A stretch of DNA of 64,000 nucleotides, taken from the NCBI RefSeq assembly GCF_029873635.1, contig NC_080423.1, positions 106,935,988 through 106,999,987 of the forward strand. Direction: 5' to 3'. Shown here piece after piece: positions 1-9,935 of this stretch (positions are counted from its first letter, which is position 1; every line of letters begins with the position of its first letter). The translations under genes and the position numbers were made by a program. Under the pieces are notes generated by a model, which did not search any database, had not been told where the DNA came from, and worked only from the letters and a program-made list of their open reading frames with translations. This DNA is from Malania oleifera. Lineage: Eukaryota > Streptophyta > Magnoliopsida > Santalales > Ximeniaceae.

Positions 1-360
1 TGGGGCTGAATGTCAAAACAATAATAAATGAAACTAACTTGAGTTTTAAACAGTAGACTTCAACCTTGCTGCAGTATTTTAGGGGCTTAGGGCAGTCAGT
101 AGTCTCAAATTATGAGTTCCTCTATAACCATTCAAAATTGATTGACTTCACTTCCATTTATCATTAAGAAAAATATAATATATTTATACAGTGACCATCT
201 CCTTTTTGTTAATATTCTATTTAACAGTAGAGGAAAAAGATGAAAAAGGATTTCTGAAGAAATTTTGGGTAATCAACAGAACAAGATTTCTCGATGAACC
301 AGAAAAAATAGACACTATTATTCAACTCAAAAATAAAATGGGATGTTTTGATAATCAAAA

Positions 361-508
361 CACCCTCATGATCAACGAAGACCAGAACTCCAACCTAACT
401 AGATCCCAGGTGAATCTCTAAAAATTGACACACTTCTACAACAATAAGTGAAACAAAACAACACGATTCAAGGAAAATTCAGAGCTGAGTAACTAGTGCA
501 AGGGGGGG
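361..508. repeat. Diverged duplicate of the 608-742 segment
   Basis: This stretch aligns at an offset of about 247 bases with 608-742. Both carry the block CAGGTGAATCTCTAAAAAT and end near a purine run containing CAAGGG. The 608-742 copy spans the splice donor of the RID3-like exon. In this copy the donor bases equivalent to GTAATC read TTACTC on the minus strand, so no donor survives. It is probably an old tandem duplication of intron sequence. Confidence 0.6.
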
Positions 509-607
509 AAGCGTGAGCATTCTCAAAATAATTAGAAAACAAAAACAAGGGCACAAATGAACGATCAAATCAAACTGTTTTGAGACATTAACCACGATTT
601 GAGAACA

Positions 608-742
608 CACCCACATGATCAATGCCGAACAGAACTCCAGCCTAGTAAGAACGCAGGTGAATCTCTAAAAATATAAGAACTAAAACAAACCCACGAGATT
701 CAGGGAGAATTTGAATATTTGGGAGATTACCTTGTTCAAGGG
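608..742. repeat. Second copy of the duplicated exon-edge/intron segment
   Basis: Partner of 361-508. It contains the last few codons of the RID3-like exon, its GT donor and the start of the intron on the minus strand. Confidence 0.6.
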
Positions 743-961
743 CCAGGCCACGATCGACCCACCACCGAGGGATCCATGCCTGTTGATCTGAGAAGCCATA
801 AAGAAGCGATTTCTCAAGCACAAGAAGCCGTGGGGAGGGGAAGCACAGGTGGGAATGTGGAGAACGCGATCCCCTGTTTCAATGTCCCAGATTGTGATTC
901 CTGCGATCATGCTCTTGTCACTGCACACCGCCAAACCCTCTCTGCGCTCACCCATCTCCAT
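731..961 (-). CDS. RID3: First coding exon of a WD40 protein resembling ROOT INITIATION DEFECTIVE 3 (partial)
   Basis: A 77-codon exon read leftwards from an ATG at 961. It ends AACAAG|GTAATC, a consensus plant donor in phase 0. The product has a WD40-like first blade (GITIWDIETG), the block HIPTCASPPHGFLCLR, and a Gly-rich turn before VAWPLNK. This layout is what I recall of plant RID3-like proteins, homologues of the yeast Ipi3/WDR18 factor of the Rix1 complex in 60S pre-ribosome maturation. Only the first blade is present; a full protein has about 400-450 residues, so the remaining exons must lie left of base 1, and no second exon was recognised in bases 1-730. The start is the first ATG after a CT-rich leader. 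The WD40 class is fairly sure; the exact orthologue rests on memory of the family. Confidence 0.65.
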
Positions 962-1200
962 CTCTCTCTGAGAGGGGAAGAAAGAGAGAGAAGGGTAACA
1001 AGGGAGCTCTGGGACTCAGCAATTTTGGCAGCTGTTCCGCAGATTTCTTAGCTTTAATGAGCATGGAGACAGAGGGGAAGACGAGGGTGCGCCATGGGAA
1101 GGTGGTTAAGAGCTTAGTGCAGATTCAGTTGGGAGTTTATCACTCCGCTCCACCCAATCAGACGCCCACCATGAATGCTTCAGAGCTCAGACAAAAAACG
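962..1200 (-). promoter_or_regulatory. Probable 5' leader and proximal promoter of the RID3-like gene
   Basis: Non-repetitive, GC-richer DNA than the flanking intergenic region. It has a CT-rich tract on the minus strand directly before the ATG (about 962-1000) and a CCAAT motif near 1154. Two ATGs upstream in the leader (near 1060-1110 on the minus strand) would open short uORFs if transcribed. No clear TATA box is seen. It is called from position and composition. Confidence 0.35.
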
Positions 1201-3488
1201 TTGTCTCTTAATAATTGATTTCGAAGGATGAGCCAAACAAATTGATTGCTCCATGTGAGATTTTTGTTGAGAAATTTCACTTGGAGGTTTCTAACAAAGT
1301 TTGAAAATTAATGTCTAAAGAATTAATTTTTTAGTTCAAGTTGGTGCTTAGAATTAATAATTTTAAGTTCTGCATTCATTCTAGCGGCTTTATTTTATTA
1401 AGGTAGGTTAAATATTTTTAATTTGATTTTGGTGCGATAATACTAAACTTTTGTATCAAATATTTCATATTTTATTATTAAAAATGAATAAATGTGGCAT
1501 GTAGGTTTGGAATAAGAGTTTAATATTCATTGTTTATGATTCTTATTCTCAATTTAAAATTTTAGATTTGAACTTGTATAATTTAGATAAAATTAATATA
1601 AAAATATAATAAATTTCATCTAAATTCACAAAAATTCAAATCATCATGTTATATGAGACGAGCATAACACTATTTCATCTAATCAGGTCTTGTCATTTGG
1701 ATCTGTAATGACATGAGCCCGTGTCATCAAGCATTTTCTAAATTCAAATCTAAGATCACAATTTCACGCTACTTAATATTACCTTATTAAAATTAATTAT
1801 TATTATTTTTGTCAGATTTGTGATTCTCACAATATGCATTTTCTTTAATTATAATTTTAATACACTTTTTGTTCGTATCAAAGATTTGAGTTCTTTTGTT
1901 AAAAAAATCTACAAATGGTGCGATTATAAACTTTTTGTTACTATAAAAAATTTCATCATGATAATCAAAAGTTTTTATGCGTATAAGTCAAGCTTATCTG
2001 TGACTGGTACGTATGCATACCTATATGCGTATGTACTTACATATTAAATGTTTTATATTTAATTTGAATTTAGTAGGTTTTTATTATGCAAATTGAATGA
2101 CTAGTGCATTGTGCTTGGCTTTGTTTTTATGAAATTTAAGTAATTGATTTTATTAAATATATAAATGAAAATAAAAGGTTAGGATAAGTCATAAGTGGGA
2201 ATGATAACAAGGGGAGGAGAGGGAGGAACATCTCGGGGATCATTCAATGTATATTGTTACTTAAAGTTGCATTTAAGTTGAACATTTTTTAGAAAAAATG
2301 TATGTATTAAATGCTTTGTGGTTGGCGTGAGTTTATTTGTGCTTTTATTTTTTCTTTTAATTTATTATTCAATAGTTCGGTGTCAAATATATTTTTTATT
2401 AAATTTATAGTGTTTTTAACAACACGATTTGTTCTATTATGAAATTATCAACTCTATTTCCCGACTTATATTATGATTTTTACTATTTGAGCGAGAGGAA
2501 GAGAAGAATATGTTTTTCCTATATTGAACTGTTTCGGCGGAAGACCGTATTAATGTGATATAAATTAATCAAAATAATTACATTAGAAGGTAATAAACTA
2601 TTGGCATATTAATTTCCTCTCTCTTTTTTTAACATATATTTTCTATAAAGGTCACAATAAATAGCAAGCTTGTGGTAGAACTTGTGATGGATCTTGAAAC
2701 TAGCAAAGGGTATGGAGATGAAAGAGGCAAATTATTGTTTTTATTGTCTTACCATTTATACAAGGGAAAGCAATGAAGAAAACTTTATTTACCTTTATTA
2801 GTTCTTATGAAAATTGACACAATAAATGTGTCACAGTGAGGATGTTCATCATCAGAAGTGGATGAAAAGTAGCAATTGAATCTTTTTAAGCATATGATAT
2901 AAAAAAAGTTGGGCTATATAATGCAGTCTCATGATGATATAAGCTGACATTGCACAACATTAGTGAGTATAATATTTTGGGTCACACTATTGCATTCGCT
3001 AATGCCCTGCTACGTGAGCTTATATCATTACATACCCACATTACTAAGCATTTTTTAATAAAAAAAAATTGTAGGCAATCAAATATTTGCAATAAATGTC
3101 AAAAATGAAAGCATTGTCCTTAAAAAACTGTGTTTGAACAAAACTATCAATTATTGTGTTAGCGCATTTTAATGGTATATTTTAACGGTAAGGCAGGAGA
3201 TTTTAAATTAAAAGTCTCAAATTTTTTAATTTTAAAAAACAAAATAAATAAGGTTTTGAGATGGAAAACGACTCTACCACTACGTTGGTTAGACTCGATG
3301 AGTAATCCAATATAAGAACATGATCATTTTGCATTTTTCCCCAAATATTCTTTAAAAATCCCTCTTTTACGATCAAGTTAGATTTAAGCGATTGATTAAT
3401 TAGTAAGTTGATAAATTGTAGATAATTGAATGGACACATATTTTCCTGACACTGTGGTTGAATCACATTTAACTATATTTCAACTCAA
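1201..3488. other. AT-rich intergenic DNA
   Basis: Very AT-rich, with short low-complexity runs and only small ORFs that have no recognisable domain. No gene, LTR or terminal-repeat structure was recognised here. Confidence 0.5.
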
Positions 3489-4220
3489 TGTTGGAAAAAA
3501 TAATGGAATAACTAAACTTGTACAAAGTACTTGCACAACCTTTCTCACCTTATACCAATAAAACAGAACAATGGGATAGATATATAACCACTAAATTTCA
3601 ATTTCAAAATTGATTCGGCAATGTAACAATTAAATCACCAAATAAATTAACATAAAATTAGCAAGAATAGTAAAACAATGAAACACTCAAAAACGGAACA
3701 CAAAAAATTTACATGAAAAACCCCAAATCGAAGAAAAACTACAGGACCTCCGGTCTATGCCAAATCCATTATGTAAGAAAAATATAAGGGTCTATTAACT
3801 CTATAAAAACTCTCAATAACAATGGAAATTGCAAATATACTAAATAATCTTACTTGGGAGCCAATCTTACCAACAAGAACTCGAGATCAGTAAAAGATTG
3901 TCTAACAATAAAACAAAATTCAAAGAAAAATGTCATGATCAAAGTCAATCAAGTCAAAACCCTTGTCGTGTGATTGCACACCTAAAATTTCAAGTCAATT
4001 GGAGTTCGTTTGGTCGTCCAATCAAGTACCTAAGTGGGTTTCTTCTTGTCCATATTTTCTTTTTCATCAAACCGTCGCCAACCCTTTTTTTCTTATTTTA
4101 TTTTAATTTCTAGCACACCCACTCACACACGCAATCCTATTTTCCTTCTATTTATATATATATTTTTTAATTTACAAAACTGCCCCTCTTATTAATTTTC
4201 GTGAGGAGGGAAGCACAACA
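3489..4220 (-). repeat. 3' LTR of a decayed minus-strand copia element
   Basis: Read on the minus strand, the segment starts TGTTGTGCTTCCC at 4220, right after a purine tract (AGTGGGAGATTG), and ends CCAACA at 3489. This gives TG...CA ends. It lies immediately downstream of the copia RNase H frame, as a 3' LTR should. A sequence-matched 5' LTR was not found, so the left boundary is inferred from the terminal bases only. Confidence 0.55.
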
Positions 4221-4470
4221 ATCTCCCACTATAGACTCATGAGGAGAGGTCTTGAAGACCTACAACCACCCTGCAAAATTCAAGCTTCCTCTGACGTAAT
4301 GCTTTTGTCATCATGTGAGTCTTATTTTTATCTATGTGAATTTTCTCAATCTCTAACAATTCATCTCTAGTGCATCTCGAATCTAGTGATACCCCGCCTC
4401 AATATGCTTCAATCTCAAATGAAATGTTAAGTTCTTGCCAAATTGAATTGCACTCTGGTGTCACAATGCA
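4221..4470 (-). pseudogene. Copia polyprotein, C-terminal RNase H end (broken)
   Basis: On the minus strand the sequence translates in pieces to the end of a Ty1/copia RNase H domain, with an LAKN block and a degraded KHIEAGYH motif, then the basic tail and a polypurine tract. It carries stops and frameshifts. The upstream part continues across the LTR retrotransposon inserted at 4471-12393: the reading runs from 12399 straight into 4470. Part of one copia remnant scattered over 3489-20545. Confidence 0.7.
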
Positions 4471-4480
4471 TGTGATGACC

Positions 4481-4525
<45 letters not shown>

Positions 4526-6956
4526 GTATAATAATAATAGAATAATAAAAATTGTCATTAAGTTAATATCAATACAGAAGTGTTTTTCTGTAAAATCCTT
4601 AATTCCATGTTTGATGCCTAAGAAAGACCTTGTCTTAACGAGTGCTCAGAGACCATTGCGGTTCAGTCGCTTCCTGAAAGTTGGCCTAATCAAAATGGAA
4701 TTTCATAGGATAAACAAGATAGACACTGTTTGTACACGTAAATAAGTATATATACATAAAATAGTGTTTTGACAGACATAATTTGTAGAAATACATAATA
4801 AGATGATAATAATATAGGTATCATATGTGGGGTCCACATGAGTCCCGAAGCCACAAGACACTGTTTATATACGTAAATAAGTATATAAAATAATATTTTA
4901 ACTGATATAATTTGTAAAAATATATGATAAAATAATAATAATATAGGTATCATATGCGGGGCCCACATGAGTCCCGAAGCCGTATGGAGGTTTATACGAG
5001 TCTCAAAGTTATGTAGGATGCATAAAATCGTATGAGAATTATTCGAGTTACGTAAGATCCATTCGGATCTCGAAGTTGTGTGGGGCCCACAAGATCATGT
5101 GGGGCCCACATGAGTTTTTAAATTTTAAATTTAATTATTGCTAAAAAAATAAATAATAAAATAAATAAATACTAAAAATAGTTTAAAAGTAATAACAATG
5201 ATAATAATAATGATAATAATGATTAAGAAAAATAATAAAATAATAAAATAATTAATTAACTAATTGATTAATTAATTAGGTAAGTAGTTAATTAAAAATT
5301 TATTTAATGGGAATGGTGGCAAGCACTCCCACATGGCCTTCATCCCCATCCCATACTCAATCCATACCTTATCCATCCTTGCCCATTCTTTAATTTTAAA
5401 AAAATTATAATTTTACCCATCTCTTCACATTTTTATAAATTTCATTTCTTTTCCAAAATTTTCCTATAAATAGGGAGCTCTCAACCTTCATTTTTCACAA
5501 CAATTTTCAAGGAAGAGAAGGATTACTGAGTGAAAGAATTTATGGTGAAGAGATAATTTTTGAATGAATTCTCAATTACTCACTCTTTTCGATCTCATTT
5601 CTTAGAGATAGTTACAGTATTCGTAAGGAAGAAAGTAAGTAAATTTTAATTATATTAGTTTTTTTTTATTTAAAATTCATACCCGAGTTTATTTTATAAG
5701 TAAATTTCAATTATGTTAATTAGTTCCACAAAATTTGTATGAGTTTATTTTTACACATATTTAATTATATCAGTTCTATCTTTAATATACTTGCATCTAT
5801 TTTTGGGTTATGAAATGTTCTAATCTCCTTCGGATAAATTTTCAGCATTTTTTTCTATTCAAAAATAAAATTATATATACTTTTAACACAAAAATTGTCT
5901 GGCATGAGTTTATTTTTACGTTGTATTTTTTTATAAAAATATGAGTAAAGAGGAGATTTTTACGATATTATTATAAATTGCATAAATTATAATAAGATGA
6001 TTTTAAAACCCCTTATGGCAACGAAAGTTCAAAGTTACAGATGCTCGGTATCGCAGCTTAAAGTTTATACGGATCAGAGTGCACCCACACTGTTTATAAA
6101 GTGGTTATTTATGTTAGTATATTTATCATGAGTGCACACCTGGTCCGGACCAAAACTTAATAAGGAAAATCTCACTTAAAGTTTACGTACATTGATTTAG
6201 TTTGGTCGGCCAGCTAGCTAAGTCCAGTCTTCGGACCGCACAACCTAATCATGGGGGTAAACATGACTTACGGCAAACAGGCCTAAGGGTGGTTTTTACA
6301 ATATATATTTATACATAGTTAATTACGTATACAAAATCACTGATAATTTGAAGAAAAAGTGTAAGTTTACATAAAAAAGATCATTCTAGTGCTTAAATGA
6401 CGATCTAAAAAAAACGTATAAGGAAAAGTATATGTATATTTATTATTAAATATTTATACAATTTTAAAGTTAAAAGTTTAATTTAACAGTTATAGTTTAT
6501 GATTATAAAATTTTACTGTTATAGTTGATGGTAAAAGTTTTATACAAAAATTTTTAAATTTATATTTATTATAGAGACAGTTTTAAAGTTATAATATTAA
6601 ATATTGTTTTACGAAATTTTTAAAAAGCTCATTTTGGCTACACACTAATAATAATCTTATTTACTTACTGAGCGTTGTCTCACTCCAATAATATTTTTAT
6701 TTCGGATGACTCTGAAGAGCATGTCAGAAATCAGGCTTAGCAAACATGCGGGTGGGAATAGAAAAATAAAGATTGATTAGAAATATTAGTATGATGTCAG
6801 ATATTTATGTTGTGAAATTTTTTTTCTTTTGAAATAAATGATTGTAATATGGATAATTAGTGTTCTGGTTTAATAAAAATTGAGTTTATTTTGCTTCCGT
6901 TGTAAATTAGTAGTAAAAAGTTAATATCCCGGGCTCCTCGGGATCGGGGTGTTACA
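4471..6956 (+). repeat. 5' LTR of the WOX-carrying retrotransposon
   Basis: It aligns along its length with 9884-12393, with scattered substitutions and small indels. It starts with a (TA)n run. It contains repeated near-palindromes GTGGGGCCCACATGAG (about 4824-5110), a TATA-like CTATAAATAGG at 5463, a block shared with other LTRs here (about 6205-6300: GGTCGGCC, CGCACAACC, ATGACTTA), and the inverted motif near 6664-6686. Confidence 0.9.
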
Positions 6957-6957
6957 T

Positions 6958-6970
6958 TTGGTATCAGAAC
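6958..6970 (+). promoter_or_regulatory. Primer-binding site (initiator tRNA-Met type)
   Basis: TTGGTATCAGAAC begins one base after the LTR end. It matches the usual plant primer site TGGTATCAGAGC, complementary to the 3' end of initiator tRNA-Met, with one or two changes. Confidence 0.8.
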
Positions 6971-8150
6971 AATAGGTTATAGGTTCTGTAGACTTTAAGA
7001 AATAATTTTACTAGAGCATAAGATATAGGTTCTGCATAAATCTAATATATAAATTTTACCAGAGCATAGGTATAAAACATGGTTTGGGTATGAGTGGGTA
7101 GTTTAAAATATTTATTTTAGTTTGTTATATTATTATACGATAATAATAGATTTATGATTTTAAAATAATATTTGGTCATTGTTTAAGAATGGATCTTAAA
7201 GATAGTAGCATTAAAGGAAATGAGATTTATGTGAAGGCTCCCAAGGACAGGTAATAATTATAAATTTTTTAAGAAAAATAGTAGTATTATTGAAGACACG
7301 TTAATTAATTTAAATATGTTATTTATGTTTGTAGAAACACGTACCTATATTGATGATTCATAATTAATTGTCAAATGCATTAATAATTTAAAATTTATAT
7401 ATATATATATATATAAATATAATAATATAATAATATCCAAGATTTATTTATTTTCTCCGTTATTATTTTCACTAAATATATAAGAAATAACCCATTAGAC
7501 CCTACTGAGTTTAGAAATGCTACACATACAAATAGATATGAACAAACGGTCTATTATGAAATCTGAATTTACCCAAAAAATTTATTTGCATGCATAAGTT
7601 GGATACGAATATGTATTTTTACGTTACATATTCAGTTATCAACAAAACATTCAACCTTAATTTACAAATATATATTTTGACAAAATCTTTAATTTTAATT
7701 TTGTATCAGTTTATAAGGAATTAAATATAATTCAAATATTGCTTATTATATTTAAATTCAAAAAAAAAAAATATATATATATATATATATGTATAATCCC
7801 TTAGTATGTACAAGTTAAATATGTATATCTATTTTTTCCCATTACGTATTCAATTTCCATCAAGTATCCAAGTTTGATTTATGAGTACAAATTTTGACGA
7901 AATCTTTAATTTGGTATAAATTTATAAAAGTTAATACAACTTAATTTTTTTTATATAAAAAAAATACCATTAATGAAAGCAATATAAAAATTAACTAATT
8001 TCCTTTAAATAACTAACCAATGTCAAATCATCAATTAGCTAAACATGCCCAACATATATTTAATAATAATAATAATAATGTTAGTGGAATATATATATAT
8101 ATATATATATGCCCAACATATATTTAATAATAATAATAATAATGTTAATG

Positions 8151-8190
<40 letters not shown>

Positions 8191-8210
8191 AAAGGGGTAC
8201 TCTTGTAGTT
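6971..8210. other. AT-rich interior of the WOX-carrying element
   Basis: No coding capacity. It holds several (TA)n runs (near 7398, 7770, 8088 and 8155). At 8047 and 8111 a 64-bp unit beginning GCCCAACATATATTT, with a TAA repeat and a TA run, is tandemly duplicated. No gag or pol similarity was found on either strand. Confidence 0.6.
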
Positions 8211-8375
8211 AAAAAAAGAAAAGAAAAAGAGCCTCATGGGTGAAAATCATCGGCTATAGCGCACTTACCCCCGAAGCAAGGCCAGGGCATGAGACCACTT
8301 GGGCATAGTGGGGACTCGAACCCACGATCACATGGATGCGTGGCCGGTTCCTTACCACTAGGCCACCCACCCAAG
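8211..8375 (-). mobile_element. tRNA-derived SINE
   Basis: Read leftwards from about 8375 there is a pol III A box, TGGCCTAGTGG, and a B box, GGTTCGAGTCC, with tRNA-like spacing. A tRNA-unrelated body follows, then a tail rich in T (CTTTTTCTTTTC then a T run) at 8211-8230. This is the layout of plant SINEs. No clear target duplication was identified, so the ends are approximate. It lies in the interior of the WOX-carrying LTR element, upstream of the 81-bp array. Confidence 0.72.
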
Positions 8376-8460
8376 TAGTGATCTAAGGATGAAATTAATT
8401 ATAGTTAAAGCATTAATAAAGATGTAAAAACATAAAAAGAACCTAGAGTCTGCAAATTTT

Positions 8461-8757
8461 GCAACACGTGTCGCTATCCCTCGATTTGTGTAAAACGCGT
8501 TGTTCAATATCCGTGACACGCATCGCTCTCTCTTGATTCTCGCAACACACGTCGTTCTCCCTTGATCTGTGCAAAACGCGTTAATCGATATCCATGACAC
8601 GCGTCACCCCCTCTCGGTTCTCGCAACACACATCGTTCTCCTTCAATTTGTGCAAAATGCGTTGCTCGATATCCGTGACACGCGTCGCTCTCCTTCGATT
8701 CTCGCAATACACGTCACTCTCTTTCGATTTCCACAACACGCAGTCATTCCCTTATAA
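8461..8757 (+). repeat. 81-bp tandem repeat, 3.6 copies, upstream of the WOX gene
   Basis: Units start at 8461, 8542, 8623 and 8704, each opening GCAACACACGTC or a close variant. The period is exactly 81 bp, and the last copy is cut short at the TATA box. Units hold ACGT-core, CACGTG-like and ACGCGT-like motifs (for example AACACGTGTCG in unit 1, GACACGCGTC in units 2 and 3). The array ends where a core promoter begins, so it looks like a repeated upstream activating sequence. That function is inferred. Confidence 0.9.
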
Positions 8758-8760
8758 AAA
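8753..8760 (+). promoter_or_regulatory. TATA box of the captured WOX gene
   Basis: TATAAAAA lies directly after the 81-bp array and 119 bases before the WOX ATG, leaving a leader of roughly 90 bases. This is a normal plant core-promoter layout. Activity is inferred. Confidence 0.55.
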
Positions 8761-8878
8761 GGGTACGCCCTCCTCAAACTCTAAGCATCACAGTTTTCTA
8801 CCATTTTGAACAACCACATTTCGGTTTGAAGAGATTAGTTTTTCCCAACTTTTCTCTTGGTTGTCTCATTATTCAAAA

Positions 8879-9576
8879 ATGTTGCCAAATCACCCAACTC
8901 CTCAAGCTGCTGAGAGCGGCACTAGTTCGCCAATCCAAAGATGGAAACCTAGCAAGGCACAACTAGAGATTTTAGAGGAGGCCTTCCGCAGCAGTTAAGG
9001 GGAACTCCCTTCTGTGGAGCGAACTATCTTACTTGCAGCACAACTTCGAAGGTATGGTCCAATCGAGCTGAGGAATGTGCGCTTTTGGTTTGAGAACAGT
9101 AGGCGTAGGCAGGAATCAGTTGGAGAAACCACTATCTCAACTACTGCCCCATCAATTCTCCATATTACCTCCTCCGCCACTACCGACCCGAGCAGTGCCC
9201 TTGCCATTTTTCCAACCCTCTTCCCTATCGAGAATATTCTGACTATGAAACTTACGACTAATATCACACCAATGAGCCATATCCCTCACAATGGCAATAT
9301 CGCAGTCACCACACTAAGGGTTTCGGATAATGCTGGCCTACTACACCATTGCAAGGAAATTTGATGCGCATTGAGACTCATATACCGGCCACCAATAACT
9401 TGGGAAAAGGGCAGCTCTTCCTCCCTCGCCGAACAAACGGGCGTTCTCTCCCTTTTTCCGACCCAAGCCGGCGACATTAGAGAGGTCAACTATACCAAGA
9501 AAAAAAAAAAACCCCGGCGGTTAGCAGTGACACCGCTAGTACTTCGATAGATGTTGATGTTGATCTAAGGCTCTAA
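8879..9576 (+). pseudogene. WUSCHEL-clade WOX homeobox gene, intronless and broken, inside an LTR retrotransposon
   Basis: From the ATG at 8879 the frame gives a short Ser-rich lead, then a WOX-type homeodomain over about residues 21-80. It opens RWKPSKAQLEILEEAFRSS and ends LRRYGPIELRNV then RFWFENSRRRQ. The W-F-x-N core and the long YGxIExxNV turn mark WOX proteins. In the same frame further on is VLSLFPTQ (about 9450-9480), matching the WUS-box TLxLFPxx. After a 13-A run, one base out of frame, the end reads DVDVDLRL then stop, like the EAR-type tail of WUS. Lesions: TAA at 8996-8998 inside the homeodomain, TGA at 9362-9364, and the A-run frame shift. The helix-3 Gln is Glu and the usual FYWF is RFWF. 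Host WUS-clade genes normally have introns; none is seen here, suggesting capture from mRNA. WOX membership is firm; the subclade call rests on the WUS-box and tail. Confidence 0.85.
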
Positions 9577-9870
9577 AGGCCAGATTTCGTCTCATTTTTT
9601 TTTTTACATATATTTTTAATTTATAGGATATGTATAATATATACATATATATAATTATCCTTTTCCACATCTTCTAATTTCTTTTCCATTTCAACCTCTA
9701 TTAGACTGACGATTCACACTTCAATTCTCAAAATAAAATACTTCGCCAAATTGACCAACAATCTATTCTAAGACTTAATCAAATCGTTAATCAATGTACT
9801 CTTTTAAATAGCGCAACCAATTATATAGTACTCATTTTAAATTAGCCAATTTCGAGGACGAAATTTTTAT
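9577..9870 (+). other. Non-coding 3' interior of the WOX-carrying element
   Basis: No domain or repeat was recognised. The final bases (TTTCGAGGACGAAATTTTTA) are shared with the gypsy 3' ends near 41470 and 55503 in this window. Confidence 0.5.
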
Positions 9871-9883
9871 AAGGAGGGGAGAT
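9871..9883 (+). promoter_or_regulatory. Polypurine tract of the WOX-carrying element
   Basis: AAGGAGGGGAGAT lies directly before the right LTR and matches the tract before the Tekay LTR at 55536 (AAGGAGGGGAGGT). Confidence 0.85.
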
Positions 9884-9895
9884 TGTGATGACCCA

Positions 9896-9935
<40 letters not shown>

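Noticed and set aside
719..1051. 110-codon plus-strand ORF
   Set aside because: Antisense to the RID3-like exon and its leader; no domain.
8461..8757. CRISPR-like array
   Set aside because: Units are contiguous 81-bp tandem copies with no unique spacers, in a plant nuclear context.
8358..8809. Several short ORFs on both strands
   Set aside because: Translations of the 81-bp tandem repeat and the SINE, with the same peptide repeated; not coding.
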